DNA of 64,000 bases from Ga0077527 sp964531455 (GTDB lineage: Bacteria; Pseudomonadota; Gammaproteobacteria; Burkholderiales; SG8-41), in the NCBI GenBank assembly GCA_964531455.1, contig CAZHFZ010000011.1:17297-81296 (forward strand), written 5' to 3'. Positions within the stretch are counted from its first letter, which is position 1. Every line of letters begins with the position of its first letter. Position numbers and translations under genes: made by a program. The notes below the pieces were generated by a model. That model saw only the letters and a list, made by a program, of their open reading frames with translations. It was not told where the DNA came from and did not search any database. Shown piece after piece: positions 41,927-51,320 of the stretch.

Positions 41927-42925
41927 TCAACTTTGTTCATTGTCCATGCGCTGGCCTGCCGCATAGAGCTTGACGTTTTCGGTGAAAATTTTCGCGGCGC
42001 GTACATCGTTGCCGGAGGATGCGGAGGCGTTGTGCGGCGAGACGATCACGTTGGGAATGTCCCACAGCGGTGACTCGGCAGGCAGCGGCTCTTTCTCGAA
42101 CACGTCGAGATAGGCGCCGGCAATCTGCTTGGTCTGCAGCGCGGTGATCAGCGCTTTTTCATCGGCACAGCCGCCGCGGGCGACGTTGATCAGGTAAGCA
42201 TGTTTGGGCATCAGCTCCAGCGTTTTGGCGTTGACCAGTTGATGTGTTTCCTTGGTGTAGGGGCAGGCCAGCACCAGCCAGTCGCACTTCGGCAGCAGCG
42301 TCGGCAGCTTGTCGAGCGTGTGCATTTCATCGACCGGATCACCGGCGCGCTTCGGACTGCGGCGCAGGCCGATGACTTTCATTTCCAGGGCCTGGCACAT
42401 CTTCGCCACGGTCGCACCGATGGTGCCGAGGCCGACAACAATCACCGTCTGCCCGCGCAGATCACGCGGCACACCGTCGCCGCGCACGGGATCCCATTTG
42501 CGTTCACGCTGCGCGGCAATCCAGCGCGGAAAACCGCGCGCCAGCATCAGCAGGCCGCCGAACGCTGTCTGACCGACCGGTTCGCCGTTACTGCCGGCGG
42601 AAGTGGTCAGCCGCACCTTGCGTTCGTGCAGCGCCGGCAGGAAGGGATGCTGGTCGATGCCGGTGCTGACGAAGTGCGCCCACTTCAGGTTGGTCGCCGC
42701 CTTCATCGTGTCGCCGAAACTGGCGTAAAAATCCGAAAAACGGATGTCGCGCGTCAGGTAGGCGACTTCGATTTTTGCAATCACCTCGGCCTGCAGGCGC
42801 TGCGCCGGATCATCGGGCAGATGGATGATGTCCGGCGTAAAGCCGGCGGCTTTTGCCGCCGCCTGCAACTCGGCGCCGAACTGCGCCACAAACCCTTTCG
42901 ACAACAGCATGCCCTTCGTCATCAC
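41927..42925 (-). CDS. NAD-dependent D-2-hydroxyacid dehydrogenase
   Basis: A 332-residue member of the D-isomer-specific 2-hydroxyacid dehydrogenase family. The NAD-binding motif is VVGLGTIGATVA (near 163). The catalytic triad is visible as Arg in NVARGG, Glu in DVFEKEPLP and His in SPHNAS. It reduces a 2-oxoacid or oxidises a D-2-hydroxyacid; the substrate (glyoxylate, hydroxypyruvate, phosphoglycerate) is not determinable. It follows the methylisocitrate-lyase-like gene by 27 bases on the same strand, so the two may act on related short-chain acids. Confidence 0.88.
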   Translation of the reverse strand: MMTKGMLLSKGFVAQFGAELQAAAKAAGFTPDIIHLPDDPAQRLQAEVIAKIEVAYLTRDIRFSDFYASFGDTMKAATNLKWAHFVSTGIDQHPFLPALHERKVRLTTSAGSNGEPVGQTAFGGLLMLARGFPRWIAAQRERKWDPVRGDGVPRDLRGQTVIVVGLGTIGATVAKMCQALEMKVIGLRRSPKRAGDPVDEMHTLDKLPTLLPKCDWLVLACPYTKETHQLVNAKTLELMPKHAYLINVARGGCADEKALITALQTKQIAGAYLDVFEKEPLPAESPLWDIPNVIVSPHNASASSGNDVRAAKIFTENVKLYAAGQRMDNEQS

Positions 42926-42952
42926 ATCGCCTCCGGATTACAGTGTTTTTGA

Positions 42953-43858
42953 TCAGCTCTTGTCGCGCTTGAACAGCGCATCCAGCTTCTGTTCGTAATC
43001 GTGATAATCGAGATAGTCGTACAGGTCATCGCGCGACTGCATCAGGTCAACCACATTCTTCTGGTGGCCGTCCTTGCGGATGTGCTGGTAAACCTTCAGC
43101 GCAGCGGCATTGGCAGCACGCCATGCCGACAGCGGATACAGCGCCATGCCGACATTGGCACTGGCCAGTTCCTCGACGGTGAACAGCGGCGTCTTGCCGA
43201 ACTCGGTGATGTTGGCAAGGATCGGCACCTTCACCGCATCAGCGAATTTCTTGTACATCGGCAGATCGGTAATCGCTTCCGGGAAAATCATGTCGGCACC
43301 GGCTTCAACGCAGGCCACGGCGCGTTCTATCGCAGCGTCCAGCCCTTCAATCGCCAGCGAATCAGTGCGGGCGATGATGACAAAGTTGGAATCGGTCTTG
43401 GCATCGGCCGAGGCCTTGATGCGGTCAACCATCTCGTCCTTGCTGACGATTTCCTTGTTGGGACGGTGGCCGCAGCGTTTCTGCATGACCTGATCTTCGA
43501 TATGCATGGCTGCGGCGCCAAACTTGATCAGCGATTTCACGGTGCGCGCGATATTGAAGGCGCCGCCGAACCCGGTGTCGACGTCGACCAGCAACGGCAG
43601 ATCGCAGACATCGGTAATGCGACGGACGTCGGTCAGCACATCGTCCAGCGTGGAAATCGCCAGATCGGGCACACCCAGCGAACCGGCTGCAACGCCGCCG
43701 CCGGACAGGTAGATGGCCTTGAAGCCGCTGCGCTTGGCGAGCCGCGCGTGGTAGGCATTGATCGCGCCAACAATCTGCAGCGGCTTTTCGGCGGCAAGGG
43801 CGGCACGGAAACGGGCGCCGGCGGAACCGGGGACGCTGGCTTTGGACTGATCGGTCAT
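42953..43858 (-). CDS. prpB: Isocitrate lyase/PEP mutase family enzyme, probable methylisocitrate lyase
   Basis: A 301-residue alpha/beta barrel enzyme with the active-site signature KRCGH (127-131, Cys129). LSGGGVAAGSLGVPDL (51-66), VDVDTGFGG (91-99, metal Asp) and MHIEDQV (118-124) are as in PrpB. It most likely cleaves 2-methylisocitrate to pyruvate and succinate. The usual partners prpC and prpD are not adjacent; an MmgE/PrpD gene occurs 17 kb away. Dimethylmalate lyase or another 2-alkyl-malate lyase is an alternative. It is divergent from the IclR regulator gene. Confidence 0.78.
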   Translation of the reverse strand: MTDQSKASVPGSAGARFRAALAAEKPLQIVGAINAYHARLAKRSGFKAIYLSGGGVAAGSLGVPDLAISTLDDVLTDVRRITDVCDLPLLVDVDTGFGGAFNIARTVKSLIKFGAAAMHIEDQVMQKRCGHRPNKEIVSKDEMVDRIKASADAKTDSNFVIIARTDSLAIEGLDAAIERAVACVEAGADMIFPEAITDLPMYKKFADAVKVPILANITEFGKTPLFTVEELASANVGMALYPLSAWRAANAAALKVYQHIRKDGHQKNVVDLMQSRDDLYDYLDYHDYEQKLDALFKRDKS

Positions 43859-44158
43859 GACTTGAAGCTCCTGTAGAAATAAACAAGGCAGCCTGAGCTG
43901 CCGGATATCGGCAAAATGTTATTGAAAATCCGGGTGAAATAAACTTTTGGGATTCGTGACGTCGCAGCGGGTTTGATCGGGATTTTATTGTTGGCGGGGC
44001 AGCCCCCCCGGGCTCCGGTCAGGCCGTCCGGCATCTGGACGAAACGGATTTACAGGCTGAAAATTGTCTTTAAAAAGATAGCATAAGACTGACTATTCCG
44101 CTAGGACGGACACGGTGGCATAATCCCGGCTCCCAAGTCTCACGATTCGGACTAAGTT
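43859..44158. other. Divergent intergenic region between prpB-like gene and IclR regulator
   Basis: 300 bases with no convincing gene. A run of seven C occurs near 44005, and a possible plus-strand -10 (CATAAT, 44119-44124) lies 35 bases before the IclR start. I found no clear palindromic operator that I could tie to IclR. Promoters for both flanking genes must lie here. Confidence 0.5.
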
Positions 44159-44968
44159 ATGGCTATGGCAAAAAATTCCGGTGACGATTCGCAGGGCCGG
44201 CTGACCGGCACCCAAAGTATCGAACGCGCGCTGCTGTTGCTGCGCGAGATCGCTGCGCATAACCGCGCCGGTTCGCGCCTGCTGGATCTGGCGACCCGCA
44301 CCAATCTGCAGCGGCCGACCGTACATCGCATGCTGAAATGCCTCGCCCACGAGGGCATGGTGCAGCAGGATTCGGAAACCCACCGTTATTTCCTCGGCCC
44401 GATGGCCTTCGAACTGGGCCTGACCGCCGCCCCGCGCTTCAACCTGCGCGAGATCTGCCATCCGGCAATGACGCGCATCGCGGAAGCCACGGGCGATACC
44501 ATATTCCTGACTCAGCGCAGCGGGCTGGATGCCGTGTGCATCGACCGTCACGAAGGCACGTTTCCGATCAAGACCTTCACGCTGGAAGTCGGCATGCGCC
44601 GCCCGCTGGGCGTCGGCACCGGCAGTCTGGCGATTCTCGCCGCCCTGCCCGAAGACGAAGTCCGCAGCATCATTACCAGTAACGAACCCCGGCTGCAGGA
44701 ACACGGCCTCAACAGCCCGACGCTGATGTCGCAGGCGCGCAAAGCACAGAAGCTCGGTTATGCCGTGCGTGAAACACCGACCCTCGCCGGCGTGCGTTCA
44801 ATCGGCCAGGCTTTGCGCAACCAGAGCGGCGTACCTTTCGCGGCACTGTCGATATCGGCGATCTCCAGCCGCATGGCAGACCGTCGCCTGCAGGAACTCG
44901 CAACCATCCTGCGCAATGAAGCCCGCCTGATTGAGCGCCAGATCGCCAACGGCATGGAAATCCGCTGA
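44159..44968 (+). CDS. IclR-family transcriptional regulator
   Basis: A 269-residue regulator: an N-terminal winged helix (SIERALLLLREIAAHNRAGSRL, then TNLQRPTVHRMLKCL as recognition helix, about 20-65) and a C-terminal IclR effector domain with TRIAEATGDTIFLTQRSG near 105 and GMRRPLGVGTGSLAILAALP near 145. It heads an 18-kb run of plus-strand catabolic genes and is separated from the first TTT receptor by 58 bases, so it probably controls that block, the divergent prpB-like gene, or both. IclR proteins often respond to small aromatic or dicarboxylic acids. Confidence 0.92.
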   Translation: MAMAKNSGDDSQGRLTGTQSIERALLLLREIAAHNRAGSRLLDLATRTNLQRPTVHRMLKCLAHEGMVQQDSETHRYFLGPMAFELGLTAAPRFNLREICHPAMTRIAEATGDTIFLTQRSGLDAVCIDRHEGTFPIKTFTLEVGMRRPLGVGTGSLAILAALPEDEVRSIITSNEPRLQEHGLNSPTLMSQARKAQKLGYAVRETPTLAGVRSIGQALRNQSGVPFAALSISAISSRMADRRLQELATILRNEARLIERQIANGMEIR

Positions 44969-45026
44969 CACTGCAGTGCCTCCGGGCCTCTTGCGTTGCG
45001 GAAATAACAACAAGGAGGAGAAAACC

Positions 45027-45992
45027 ATGAAACCCATTTCCGGCGCGCTCGCCGCATTGCTGTTCGCAGCCTGCGCGGGCGGTGTTTACGCCCAGGCCTG
45101 GCCATCCAAACCGATCCGCTTCGTTGTGCCCTTCCCGCCCGGCGGCAGCAATGACGTGCTGACACGCATTACCGCGCAGGCGATGTCCACCGGGCTGGGC
45201 CAGCAGATTGTCATCGATAACCGCGGCGGCGCCGGCGGCATGATCGGCACAGACCATGTCGCCAAATCGGCGCCCGACGGCTACACCATCGTCAACGTTC
45301 AAGCGTCGTTTACCGCCAACGCCGCACTGCGCCAGAAAATGGCCTACGACCCGCTGAACGACTTCGCCTACATCGGCATGATGGCGCGCGGCCCGCTGCT
45401 GGCTGTGGTCCATCCGTCGCTGCCGGTGAAAAACATCCGCGAACTGATCGCGCTGGCGAAAGCCAAACCCGGTCAGATCAATTACGGTTCAACCGGCACC
45501 GGCGGCCACAACCATATGGCCACCGAACTGTTCAAGCGCATGGCAAACATCAACATCGTGCATGTGCCGTATAAAGGCGTCGCCCCCGCGCTGACCGACC
45601 TGATGGGTGGCCACACCCAGATGGTGATGACCAGCCTGCCCTCGGCGATGACTTCGGTGCAGGCCGGCCGCCTGAAAGCCCTGGCTGTCGGCAGTGAAAA
45701 ACGCTCAGGATTCATGCCGGAACTGCCGACCATCGCGGAATCCGGCGTGCCCGGCTACGTGGCCGAGTTCTGGTGGGGTCTTGCCGCACCTGCAAAAACA
45801 CCGAACGACATCATCAATCGCCTGACCACGGAACTGACCAAGGCGCTGCAGTCCTCTGACCTGAAGCAAAAGTTTGCCGGCGAAGGTTCAGAGCCCAGCA
45901 CGATGTTGCGCGAACAGTTCACCAAATTCATCAACAACGAGATCGTGCGCTGGCGCAAAGTCGCGCAGGACTCCAACATCAAGCCGGAGTAA
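45027..45992 (+). CDS. TTT-type (Bug) substrate-binding receptor, copy 1
   Basis: A 321-residue periplasmic binding protein of the Bug/TctC family with a signal peptide ending AYVA-type near GVYAQA. It carries the family blocks WPSKPIRFVVPFPPGGSND (about 24-42), PDGYTI, VPYKG and LPTIAESGVPGY. AAGGAGGAG just before ATG 45027 is an unusually strong ribosome site. Bug receptors bind di- and tricarboxylates or related amides and acids and usually work with TctA/TctB channels, which are not in this window. It is the first structural gene after IclR. Confidence 0.93.
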   Translation: MKPISGALAALLFAACAGGVYAQAWPSKPIRFVVPFPPGGSNDVLTRITAQAMSTGLGQQIVIDNRGGAGGMIGTDHVAKSAPDGYTIVNVQASFTANAALRQKMAYDPLNDFAYIGMMARGPLLAVVHPSLPVKNIRELIALAKAKPGQINYGSTGTGGHNHMATELFKRMANINIVHVPYKGVAPALTDLMGGHTQMVMTSLPSAMTSVQAGRLKALAVGSEKRSGFMPELPTIAESGVPGYVAEFWWGLAAPAKTPNDIINRLTTELTKALQSSDLKQKFAGEGSEPSTMLREQFTKFINNEIVRWRKVAQDSNIKPE

Positions 45993-46067
45993 TTGATGCG
46001 GGCCGGCCCTGTCACGGGCCGGTCTCCGCAGCGCCTTCGCAGCAACCCCTTCCGCCCGGGAGAGCCC

Positions 46068-47054
46068 ATGACCCGCAACGCCGTTTTGCCGTCCGCACCG
46101 TGCCTGCTGTTAACCGCTGCGCTGATCGCCTGCGCGATGCCTGCGTCAGCACAGCAAAACTATCCTTCCAAAACCATCCGCTTCCTCGTCGGCGCGCCCC
46201 CCGGCGGCAGCAATGATCTGTTCGCGCGCGCCATCGGCCAGCAGATGCAGCCGGCGATCGGCCAGCAGGTCATCGTGGATAACCGCCCCGGCGCCAACCA
46301 GATGATCGCCGCCGACATCATGGCCAAATCGCCACCGGACGGACACACGATCTACATCACCTCGACCTCCTTCACCACTGGTGCGGCGCTGCAGCCCAAG
46401 CTCCCCTTCGACCCGGTCGCCGACGTCGCCGGCGTCACCATGGTCGGCCAGGGCCCGCTGGTGTATGTGATCCATCCTTCACTGCCGGCCAAAAACATGA
46501 AGGAGCTGATCGGCATCGCCCGCGCCAAACCGGGCCAGCTCAACTTCACCTCGTCAGGCATCGGCGGCATCAACCACCTCGGCACCGAGGTGCTGCTGTC
46601 GATGGCGAAAATCAACATGGTGCATGTGCCGCACAAGGGCATGTCGCCGGCACTGACCGACCTGATGAGCGGCCAGGTGCAGGTGCTGCTGGTCAGCCTG
46701 CCCTCGGTGACCGGCCAGATGAAATCCGGACGCCTGCGCGCGCTGGCGGTCAGCACCGCAAAACGCACCGCCTTCATGCCGGAACTGCCGACGGTCGCCG
46801 AATCGGGCGTACCGGGTTATGACGTATCGCTGTGGTGGGGCGTGTTTGCCCCGGCGAAAACACCGAAGCCGGTGATGGACCGCCTCAATGCCGAGATCCA
46901 AAAGGCGATGTCCTCGGAGGTGATGAAGAGACATTTCGCAGAGTTCGGCGCCGAAGCCGCGCCGATGACGCCGGATGCGTTCAGCGCGAAGGTCAAAACC
47001 GAGATCGACAACTGGCGCAAAGTGATCCAGGCCGCCAACATCAAGGCCGACTGA
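46068..47054 (+). CDS. TTT-type (Bug) substrate-binding receptor, copy 2
   Basis: A 328-residue Bug receptor, signal peptide ending near PASAQQ, then YPSKTIRFLVGAPPGGSND, VHVPHKGMSPALTDL and LPTVAESGVPGYD. It is closer in sequence to copy 1 than to the later receptors (shared LTDLM...GRLRALAV and WWG blocks), suggesting local duplication. GGGAGA precedes ATG 46068, which decides the start over a longer frame. Its last base overlaps the start of the CoA-transferase (TGATG), linking this receptor to that enzyme. Confidence 0.92.
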   Translation: MTRNAVLPSAPCLLLTAALIACAMPASAQQNYPSKTIRFLVGAPPGGSNDLFARAIGQQMQPAIGQQVIVDNRPGANQMIAADIMAKSPPDGHTIYITSTSFTTGAALQPKLPFDPVADVAGVTMVGQGPLVYVIHPSLPAKNMKELIGIARAKPGQLNFTSSGIGGINHLGTEVLLSMAKINMVHVPHKGMSPALTDLMSGQVQVLLVSLPSVTGQMKSGRLRALAVSTAKRTAFMPELPTVAESGVPGYDVSLWWGVFAPAKTPKPVMDRLNAEIQKAMSSEVMKRHFAEFGAEAAPMTPDAFSAKVKTEIDNWRKVIQAANIKAD

Positions 47055-48304
47055 TGAGCACACTGCCCCGCAGAAATTACCAGCCCGGCGCGAAAGGCAC
47101 GCTGAACAGCGTGCGCGTGCTCGATCTGTCGCGACTGGTTGCCGGCAATATGCTGACGCAGTTCCTCGCCGACTTCGGCGCGGAAGTGATCAAGGTCGAA
47201 CCACCTGCGGGCGATACGCTGCGCGCGTGGAAAACCAAAGACGTCCAGATCAACTGGAAAATCTACGCCCGCAGCAAAAAAAGCCTGGGGCTGGAATTGC
47301 GCAAGCCCGAAGCGCGCGAGCTGCTGAAAAAGCTGCTGCCGTCAGCACAGATTTTCATCGAAAGCTTCCGCCCCGGCACGCTGGAAAAAATGGGCCTCGG
47401 CCCGGATGAACTTCTGAAAATAAACCCGAAACTGGTAATCGTGCGCATCTCCGGCTGGGGCCAGCAAGGCCCCTACAGCAAACGCCCGGGATTCGGCACG
47501 CTGGTCGAAGGCATGTCGGGCTTTGCGTCGTTCAACGGTTTTGCCGACCGCGAACCGGTGTTGCCGCCGATGTATCTCGCAGACACCGTCGCCGGGCTTT
47601 ACGGCGCGGCGGCGGTGATGACCGCCTTGCGTGAAGTCGAAGTCAACAAGGGCAAAGGTCAGATCATTGATCTGCCGCTGCTCGATCCCCTGTTCGCCGT
47701 ACTCGGTCCGCAAGCGGCCAACTTCCGCCTCACCGGCAAGGTCAAGCCGCGCACCGGCAGCCGCTCCACCAACGCCGGTCCGCGCAATGCCTATCAGTGC
47801 AAGGATGGCCTGTTCGTCTGCCTGTCGTCATCGACGCAGAAAATGGCCGAACGCCTGTTCCGTTCCATCGGCCATCCCGAATTCATCACCGATCCGCGTT
47901 ACGCCACCAATGCCGAACGGGTGAAGCACGCAGAAGAACTCGATGCCGTGATCGGCGAATTTATCGCGCAGCGTACGCAAGCCGAGAACGTCGCGTTTTT
48001 TGAACAAGCCGAAGTGACCATCGGTCCGATCTACGACATCCGGCAGATTTTCGACGACCCGCATTTCCTCGCGCGTGAACTGCTCGCCGACTATCCCGAC
48101 GCCGACATGGAATCGTTTCCGATGCATCATGTCGTGCCGCGCCTGTCGGGCACGCCGGGTTCGATCCGCACGCCGGCACCGCAGCTGGGTGAGCACAATC
48201 GCGATCTGTTGCGCGAAGCCGGCGTCGATGATGCGGCTTATGCCAAATTGCTGGCGGCCGGCATAGCCTGCGCCGGCGACGCCGCCAAACCGGAAGAAGA
48301 ATAA
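47054..48304 (+). CDS. CaiB/BaiF (class III) CoA-transferase, copy 1
   Basis: A 416-residue family III CoA-transferase with VRVLDLSRLVAG and LADFGAEVIKVEPP at the N-terminus and the catalytic Asp177 in YLADTVAG. Such enzymes move CoA from succinyl-CoA or acetyl-CoA to a carboxylic acid. With the neighbouring CitE-like lyase and MaoC-like hydratase it resembles itaconate or mesaconate CoA-transferases; this is inference from gene set. The start overlaps the upstream receptor stop. An intrinsic terminator follows about 17 bases after the stop. Confidence 0.9.
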   Translation: MSTLPRRNYQPGAKGTLNSVRVLDLSRLVAGNMLTQFLADFGAEVIKVEPPAGDTLRAWKTKDVQINWKIYARSKKSLGLELRKPEARELLKKLLPSAQIFIESFRPGTLEKMGLGPDELLKINPKLVIVRISGWGQQGPYSKRPGFGTLVEGMSGFASFNGFADREPVLPPMYLADTVAGLYGAAAVMTALREVEVNKGKGQIIDLPLLDPLFAVLGPQAANFRLTGKVKPRTGSRSTNAGPRNAYQCKDGLFVCLSSSTQKMAERLFRSIGHPEFITDPRYATNAERVKHAEELDAVIGEFIAQRTQAENVAFFEQAEVTIGPIYDIRQIFDDPHFLARELLADYPDADMESFPMHHVVPRLSGTPGSIRTPAPQLGEHNRDLLREAGVDDAAYAKLLAAGIACAGDAAKPEEE

Positions 48305-48320
48305 ATAAGTAATTAAAGCG

Positions 48321-48340
48321 CGCAGCCCCGCTGCGTTTTT
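48321..48340 (+). terminator. Possible intrinsic terminator between CoA-transferase and CitE-like gene
   Basis: CGCAGC, a 3-base loop CCC, GCTGCG and five T, starting 17 bases after the stop. The stem is short (6 bp), so termination may be partial and the following gene could still be read through. Confidence 0.55.
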
Positions 48341-48387
48341 GCCGAATTTTATTGTCGGTTCTTTTTGATCACTGCGAAGGATGCCCC

Positions 48388-49299
48388 ATGTATCGTGAAC
48401 TCCCCGTCTGGCGCTCGTTGATGTATGTCCCGGTCAACGTTGAAAAATTCGTCGACAAGGCGCACACCCGCGGCGCCGACGTGATCCAGCTCGACATCGA
48501 AGACAGCGTGCCGCCGGCGGAAAAAGCCAATGCGCGCAAGCTGGTCGAGAAAAATGCGGCGCGCGTCAAACGCGGCGGTGCCGACGTGGTGGTGCGCATC
48601 AATCAGCCGCTGTCGCTGGCCGTGCGCGACCTCGAACATTCGATCTGCCCGGACGTGAACGGCATCGCCGTCACCAAGGTGTCGGGTGTGTCGCATGTGC
48701 AGCTGCTCGATGAGCTGGTCAGCGAACTCGAACAAAAACGCGGCATGGCCGTCGGCCACACCAAGTTCATCGGCATGATCGAAACGCCGGAGGCCTTTTT
48801 CAAGATCCGCGAAATCACCACCGCGAGCAGCCGCATGGTCGCCTGCAATATCGGCGGCGAAGACTTCGCACTGAACTGCAATATGCAGCCCACCGGCGAA
48901 GCGCTGTTCTATCCGAAACAGCATATGGTCATCGCCGCCAACGCCGCCGGCATCATGCCGCTGGGATTCGTCGACAGTGTGGCGACCTTCGGCGACTGGG
49001 AAAATTTCCGCAAGATGGTGCGCCGTTCGCGCGACTTCGGCTTCATGGGCGCGGGCTGCATTCACCCCGGCCAGGTCACCATCGTCAACGAGGAATACAA
49101 ACCGAGCGCTGCCGAAGTTGAATACGCACGCAAGGTCATCGCGCTGGACAAGGAAGCCGCCGCTGCGGGTCGCGGTTCGTTTGCGCTCGACGGCAAGATG
49201 ATCGACATCCCGATCATCGTCCGCGCCGAGCGTCTGCTCAAACGTTTCGAAGCGATCTCCGCACGCGAGGCGCTGACGCTGGCGGCCATGAAGGGCTGA
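48388..49299 (+). CDS. HpcH/HpaI-CitE family CoA-ester lyase (citramalyl/malyl-CoA lyase-like)
   Basis: A 303-residue TIM-barrel lyase of the CitE branch: SLMYVPVN near 11-18, QLDIEDSVPPAEK near 33-45 (metal and substrate site), MIETPEAFF near 130 with the metal Glu, and GEDFALNCN near 165. Relatives cleave malyl-CoA, citramalyl-CoA or similar 3-hydroxyacyl-CoA esters to acetyl-CoA plus a 2-oxoacid. In this setting a citramalyl-CoA lyase giving pyruvate and acetyl-CoA is the most economical guess. GAAGGA precedes ATG 48388. Confidence 0.85.
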   Translation: MYRELPVWRSLMYVPVNVEKFVDKAHTRGADVIQLDIEDSVPPAEKANARKLVEKNAARVKRGGADVVVRINQPLSLAVRDLEHSICPDVNGIAVTKVSGVSHVQLLDELVSELEQKRGMAVGHTKFIGMIETPEAFFKIREITTASSRMVACNIGGEDFALNCNMQPTGEALFYPKQHMVIAANAAGIMPLGFVDSVATFGDWENFRKMVRRSRDFGFMGAGCIHPGQVTIVNEEYKPSAAEVEYARKVIALDKEAAAAGRGSFALDGKMIDIPIIVRAERLLKRFEAISAREALTLAAMKG

Positions 49300-49407
49300 T
49301 CTGTTTCTTCATGCAGCCTTGCGTGCTGCAGTGATTCTCTTTCCCGGGCGCCTCGGATAGGATGGCGCGTCACGGTTGCGCTGCGCAGCCGTTCCGGGGG
49401 AGAGATT

Positions 49408-50379
49408 ATGAAAATAATCAATAAAATCATATATTTACTGATATCCGCTTTATCAGCATCCAGCCTCACTGCGTGGGCACAGCCCGCAGCAACGTTCCCG
49501 ACCAAGCCGGTGCGCATCATCGTCGCCTTCCCGCCGGGCAGTTCAACCGACATCGTTGCCCGTGTCGTCGGCGAACGCCTGACCGAGATCTGGGGCCACA
49601 ACGTCATCGTCGAAAACCGTCCCGGCGCTTCCGGCAATATCGGCACCCAGGTCGCGCTGCGCGCCAATCCTGACGGCCATACGCTGCTGATGAACAGCTC
49701 GGCCATCGCGGTCAATGTGAGCCTCTATTCAAAGCCCGGTTACGCGATGAAGGACCTCGCGCCCATCCTGCAGGGACCTACCACGCCCAACCTGATCACC
49801 GTGCATCCTTCGGTGAAAGCGAAAACGCTGCAGGAACTGATCGCCCTCGCGAAGACGACGCCGATGAGCTACGGCTCTTCGGGTACCGGCACGACGCCGC
49901 ACCTCGACATGGAACTGCTGTTCAAATCACTGGCCAAGGTTGACATCACCCATGTTCCGTACAGCCCTGCTGCTGCTGCGACAGCCGTGGTCGCGAATCA
50001 GGTGCCGATCGGGTCGACTTCAATGCCGCCGGCCGTGCCCCATGTCAAAAGCGGCCGGCTGCGCGCCATTGCCGTCACCTCGGCGAAACGTTCCAGCGTC
50101 TTGCCCGATGTGCCGACCGTCGCGGAGTCGGGTTTCCCCGGGTTTGACGATTACACGTGGTTCTCGGTGTTCGCACCGGCTGGCATCTCTTCGGCGGTCG
50201 TCAATCAGGTCAACCGTGATTTCACCACTGCGCTGCAGTCGCCCGCAGCAAAAGAGCGCCTCGCCGCACTGTCGCTGGAATTTACGCCGAACACCGCGGC
50301 CGAATTTGCGGCGCGCCTGAAAACCGAAGTCGAAAAATACGCACAGATCGTCAAGCAGTCCGGCGCACGTGTGGATTGA
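49408..50379 (+). CDS. TTT-type (Bug) substrate-binding receptor, copy 3
   Basis: A 323-residue Bug receptor with a signal peptide (cleavage near LTAWAQ) and the blocks FPTKPVRIIVAFPPGSSTD, NPDGHT, THVPYSPAA and VPTVAESGFPGFDD. The first 40 bases are strikingly AT-rich (Lys, Ile and Asn codons AAA, ATA, AAT) against a GC-rich genome. GGGGGAGAG upstream is a strong ribosome site. The VPYKG block of most family members is altered to VPYSP, so ligand contacts may differ. The intradiol dioxygenase gene follows 20 bases later. Confidence 0.92.
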   Translation: MKIINKIIYLLISALSASSLTAWAQPAATFPTKPVRIIVAFPPGSSTDIVARVVGERLTEIWGHNVIVENRPGASGNIGTQVALRANPDGHTLLMNSSAIAVNVSLYSKPGYAMKDLAPILQGPTTPNLITVHPSVKAKTLQELIALAKTTPMSYGSSGTGTTPHLDMELLFKSLAKVDITHVPYSPAAAATAVVANQVPIGSTSMPPAVPHVKSGRLRAIAVTSAKRSSVLPDVPTVAESGFPGFDDYTWFSVFAPAGISSAVVNQVNRDFTTALQSPAAKERLAALSLEFTPNTAAEFAARLKTEVEKYAQIVKQSGARVD

Positions 50380-50399
50380 ATTCAAATCGACAACCCATC

Positions 50400-51251
50400 A
50401 TGCGCAACGTCAGCGAATCCACCATCACCCAGGCCGTCGTTCATTCCTTCGACGGCGCCGCCGATCCGCGATTCAGGCAGATCATCGAAAGCCTGACCCG
50501 GCATCTGCATGCCTTCGCTCGCGAGGTCGACCTGACACCGCAGGAATGGAAAGCCGGCATCGATTTTCTTTACCAGGCCGGCCGGATTTCGGATGAGAAA
50601 CGCAACGAGTTCATCCTGACCTCCGACGTGCTCGGGCTGTCGTCGCTGGTGGACATGCTGCAAAGCGACGCCGGCGCCACTGAACGCAGTGCACTGGGAC
50701 CGTTTCACTCCGAAGGTTCACCTGCGCTGGCGGTGGGCGGCAATCTGAAGCAGCACAATGATGGCGAACCGCTGCTGGTGCACGGCCGTGTGCTCGATGA
50801 ATCCGGCAAACCCGTCGCCGGGGCGCAACTCGATTTCTGGCAGGCCGCGGTCAACGGCAAATACTGGCAGCAGGACCCGGCGCAGCATCCGCACAACCTG
50901 CGCTTCCGCATGACCACCGGTGATGACGGCGTGTATGCCTTCACCACGGTGCAACCTGCACCGTACAGCGTGCCCTATGACGGCCCGGTCGGTGACCTGT
51001 TGCGCGCCGGCGGCCGTCATGCATGGCGTCCCGCTCATTTTCATTTCATCGTCGGCGCAAGCGGATTCCGACCGCTGACCACGGAAGTGTTTTTTTCGGG
51101 CGATCCCTACCTCGACAGCGACGCCATTTTCGGCGTGCGCGAATCGCTGGTGGTCACGGTCGCCCCCAATACCGACGCGGCACTGGCCAAACGCTACGGC
51201 CTCACCGTGCCTTTTCACAGCGTGGGTTTCGACTTCAAACTGGGTCGATGA
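50400..51251 (+). CDS. Intradiol ring-cleavage dioxygenase (hydroxyquinol/catechol 1,2-dioxygenase type)
   Basis: A 283-residue non-heme Fe(III) dioxygenase. The N-terminal helical dimerisation domain (about 20-95) precedes the catalytic beta-sandwich, with LGPFHSEG near 99-106 and likely iron ligands Tyr155, Tyr189, His213 and His215 (last two in RPAHFHF). Length and LGPF start of the core favour the hydroxyquinol/chlorocatechol dioxygenase branch, which opens the ring between the hydroxyls. No maleylacetate reductase or other ring-cleavage gene is adjacent. ATG 50400 is preferred to an upstream TTG. Confidence 0.87.
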   Translation: MRNVSESTITQAVVHSFDGAADPRFRQIIESLTRHLHAFAREVDLTPQEWKAGIDFLYQAGRISDEKRNEFILTSDVLGLSSLVDMLQSDAGATERSALGPFHSEGSPALAVGGNLKQHNDGEPLLVHGRVLDESGKPVAGAQLDFWQAAVNGKYWQQDPAQHPHNLRFRMTTGDDGVYAFTTVQPAPYSVPYDGPVGDLLRAGGRHAWRPAHFHFIVGASGFRPLTTEVFFSGDPYLDSDAIFGVRESLVVTVAPNTDAALAKRYGLTVPFHSVGFDFKLGR

Positions 51252-51320
51252 AGTAACGCCGCGGGCCCGCGGTGCCGTAAAATCGCAAGTTCCCCCTGTA
51301 ATTACCGAGGTTAGTCACGC